Shown one piece after another: positions 63,820-64,000 of a stretch of 64,000 nt of DNA. A program made the translations under genes and the position numbers. The stretch spans positions 1,798,001-1,862,000 of the forward strand of contig NZ_AP026070.1 of the NCBI RefSeq assembly GCF_024363255.1, written 5' to 3'. Numbering within the stretch: the stretch's first letter is position 1; each line of letters opens with the position of its first letter. Source of the DNA: Shewanella sp. NFH-SH190041 (GTDB lineage: Bacteria; Pseudomonadota; Gammaproteobacteria; Enterobacterales; Shewanellaceae). The notes below the pieces were generated by a model that was given only the letters and a program-made list of their open reading frames with translations, was not told the origin of the DNA and searched no databases.

Positions 63820-63999
63820 GCCTGTCGTTGGAAGCAACACTGGTACATCGAATTTGATTCTGGTCACAGAGCTGTTTTGCGAGTTATTAGTTGAATCCGG
63901 TGATACAGAAATTGAGCCAACTTGGCCACCACCATCAGATGATGTTTGCTCTTGAGTGACTGTTACAGCGACATCGAAAGAAACATGTTGAAGGGGAAC
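63799..63999 (-). CDS. trypco2-like protein, C-terminal part, stop supplied by IS3 end (cut by window edge)
   Basis: The minus strand is open from the window edge to a TAA at 63799-63801. The 66 visible residues include VSFDVAVTVTQEQTSSDGGG and NSSVTRIKFDVPVLLPTTG, close in pattern to the C-terminal strand-rich half of trypsin-co-occurring domain 2 (trypco2). That domain is linked to effector proteins in prokaryotic conflict systems. The last residues (GSPPEK) and the stop come from the IS end, so the native C terminus has been replaced, although the domain itself may be almost complete. The family call is from memory of the pattern. Confidence 0.6.
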   Translation of the reverse strand, partial: VPLQHVSFDVAVTVTQEQTSSDGGGQVGSISVSPDSTNNSQNSSVTRIKFDVPVLLPTTGGSPPEK

Positions 64000-64000
64000 T

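Larger units (their letters stand above)
62632..63820 (-). mobile_element. IS3-family insertion sequence (IS407/IS51-like group)
   Basis: The element is bounded by imperfect terminal inverted repeats of about 37 bases. The outer part CGGTAGTCC is identical, and GTAGA at the inner edge also matches (62665-62669 and 63782-63786). It encodes orfA and orfB with a frameshift signal between them. Its total length, about 1,190 bases, is typical. I find no matching 3-5-base target duplications at the flanks, so it may have moved by recombination or suffered a flank deletion. Confidence 0.88.

Noticed and set aside
63655..63955. Plus-strand ORFs of 75-79 codons at the right edge
   Set aside because: They cross the IS end and run antisense to orfA and to the trypco2-like frame.
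1..64000. Search for CRISPR arrays, tRNA and rRNA genes
   Set aside because: No regularly spaced repeats, T-loop/acceptor patterns or rRNA-like stretches noticed by reading; tRNAscan or Infernal would be needed to be sure.

Overview
The window looks like a chromosomal segment of a Shewanella-type gammaproteobacterium. I infer this from the gene content and order: an Fnr/EtrA-type regulator beside uspE, ttcA and a ccoNOQP-fixH-ccoIS block; an hya-hyp [NiFe] hydrogenase operon beside a nickel uptake operon; and cmoAB, aspS, yebC and ruvCAB. No database was searched, so the genus is an inference. I saw no rRNA, tRNA or CRISPR array.

Layout. (1) 1-5036, minus strand: a probable operon for uptake of a carboxylate (OprO/P-like porin, then TctC, TctB, TctA), followed by a CitA/DcuS-type sensor kinase cut by the window edge. 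(2) 5395-5853: an NlpE-like lipoprotein. (3) 5973-18348, minus strand: hyaABCD, a 608-residue degenerate HypF relative, then hypF, B, C, D, E, A. Together these encode a membrane-bound uptake hydrogenase and its Ni-Fe(CN)2CO cofactor assembly line. The promoter has a well-placed FNR-type site. (4) 18637-24167: nikR and, divergently, a five-gene nickel-type ABC importer with a perfect NikR-like operator over its promoter. This supplies the metal for region 3. (5) 24312-27841: an HlyIII-family membrane protein, a probable SUKH-3 immunity orphan, and a SprA-related metalloprotease with a small partner. (6) 27876-35681, minus strand: one tightly packed run, cmoA, cmoB, retropepsin-like protease, 7TM inactive transglutaminase, RimK-like ligase, catalytically dead M3-like peptidase, DUF3541. 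I judge its last five genes the best candidate for an undescribed system. (7) 36418-44202: aspS, yebC, a low-GC orphan, ruvCAB, aspC. (8) 44348-49583: a YvcK/CofD protein, a Bax-like glucosaminidase, a DUF2987 protein, ttcA, uspE. (9) 49674-58658: fnr/etrA, a SafE-like protein, ccoS, ccoI, fixH, ccoPQON and a divergent lipoprotein, i.e. cbb3 oxidase with its assembly factors and anaerobic regulator. (10) 58781-61514: an M2-family dipeptidase and a PsrA-like TetR regulator. (11) 61515-64000: an accessory edge with an IS3-family element whose terminal repeat supplies the stop codon of a truncated trypco2-like gene.

The unifying theme is respiration at low oxygen. H2 oxidation (region 3), nickel supply (region 4) and the high-affinity oxidase (region 9) all carry FNR-like sites next to their promoters, and the Fnr-family regulator is encoded in the same window. 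Gene starts were corrected where a Shine-Dalgarno sequence or an overlap clearly favoured another codon (porin, hypE, M3-like, fnr, safE-like, ccoS, M2 peptidase, psrA).
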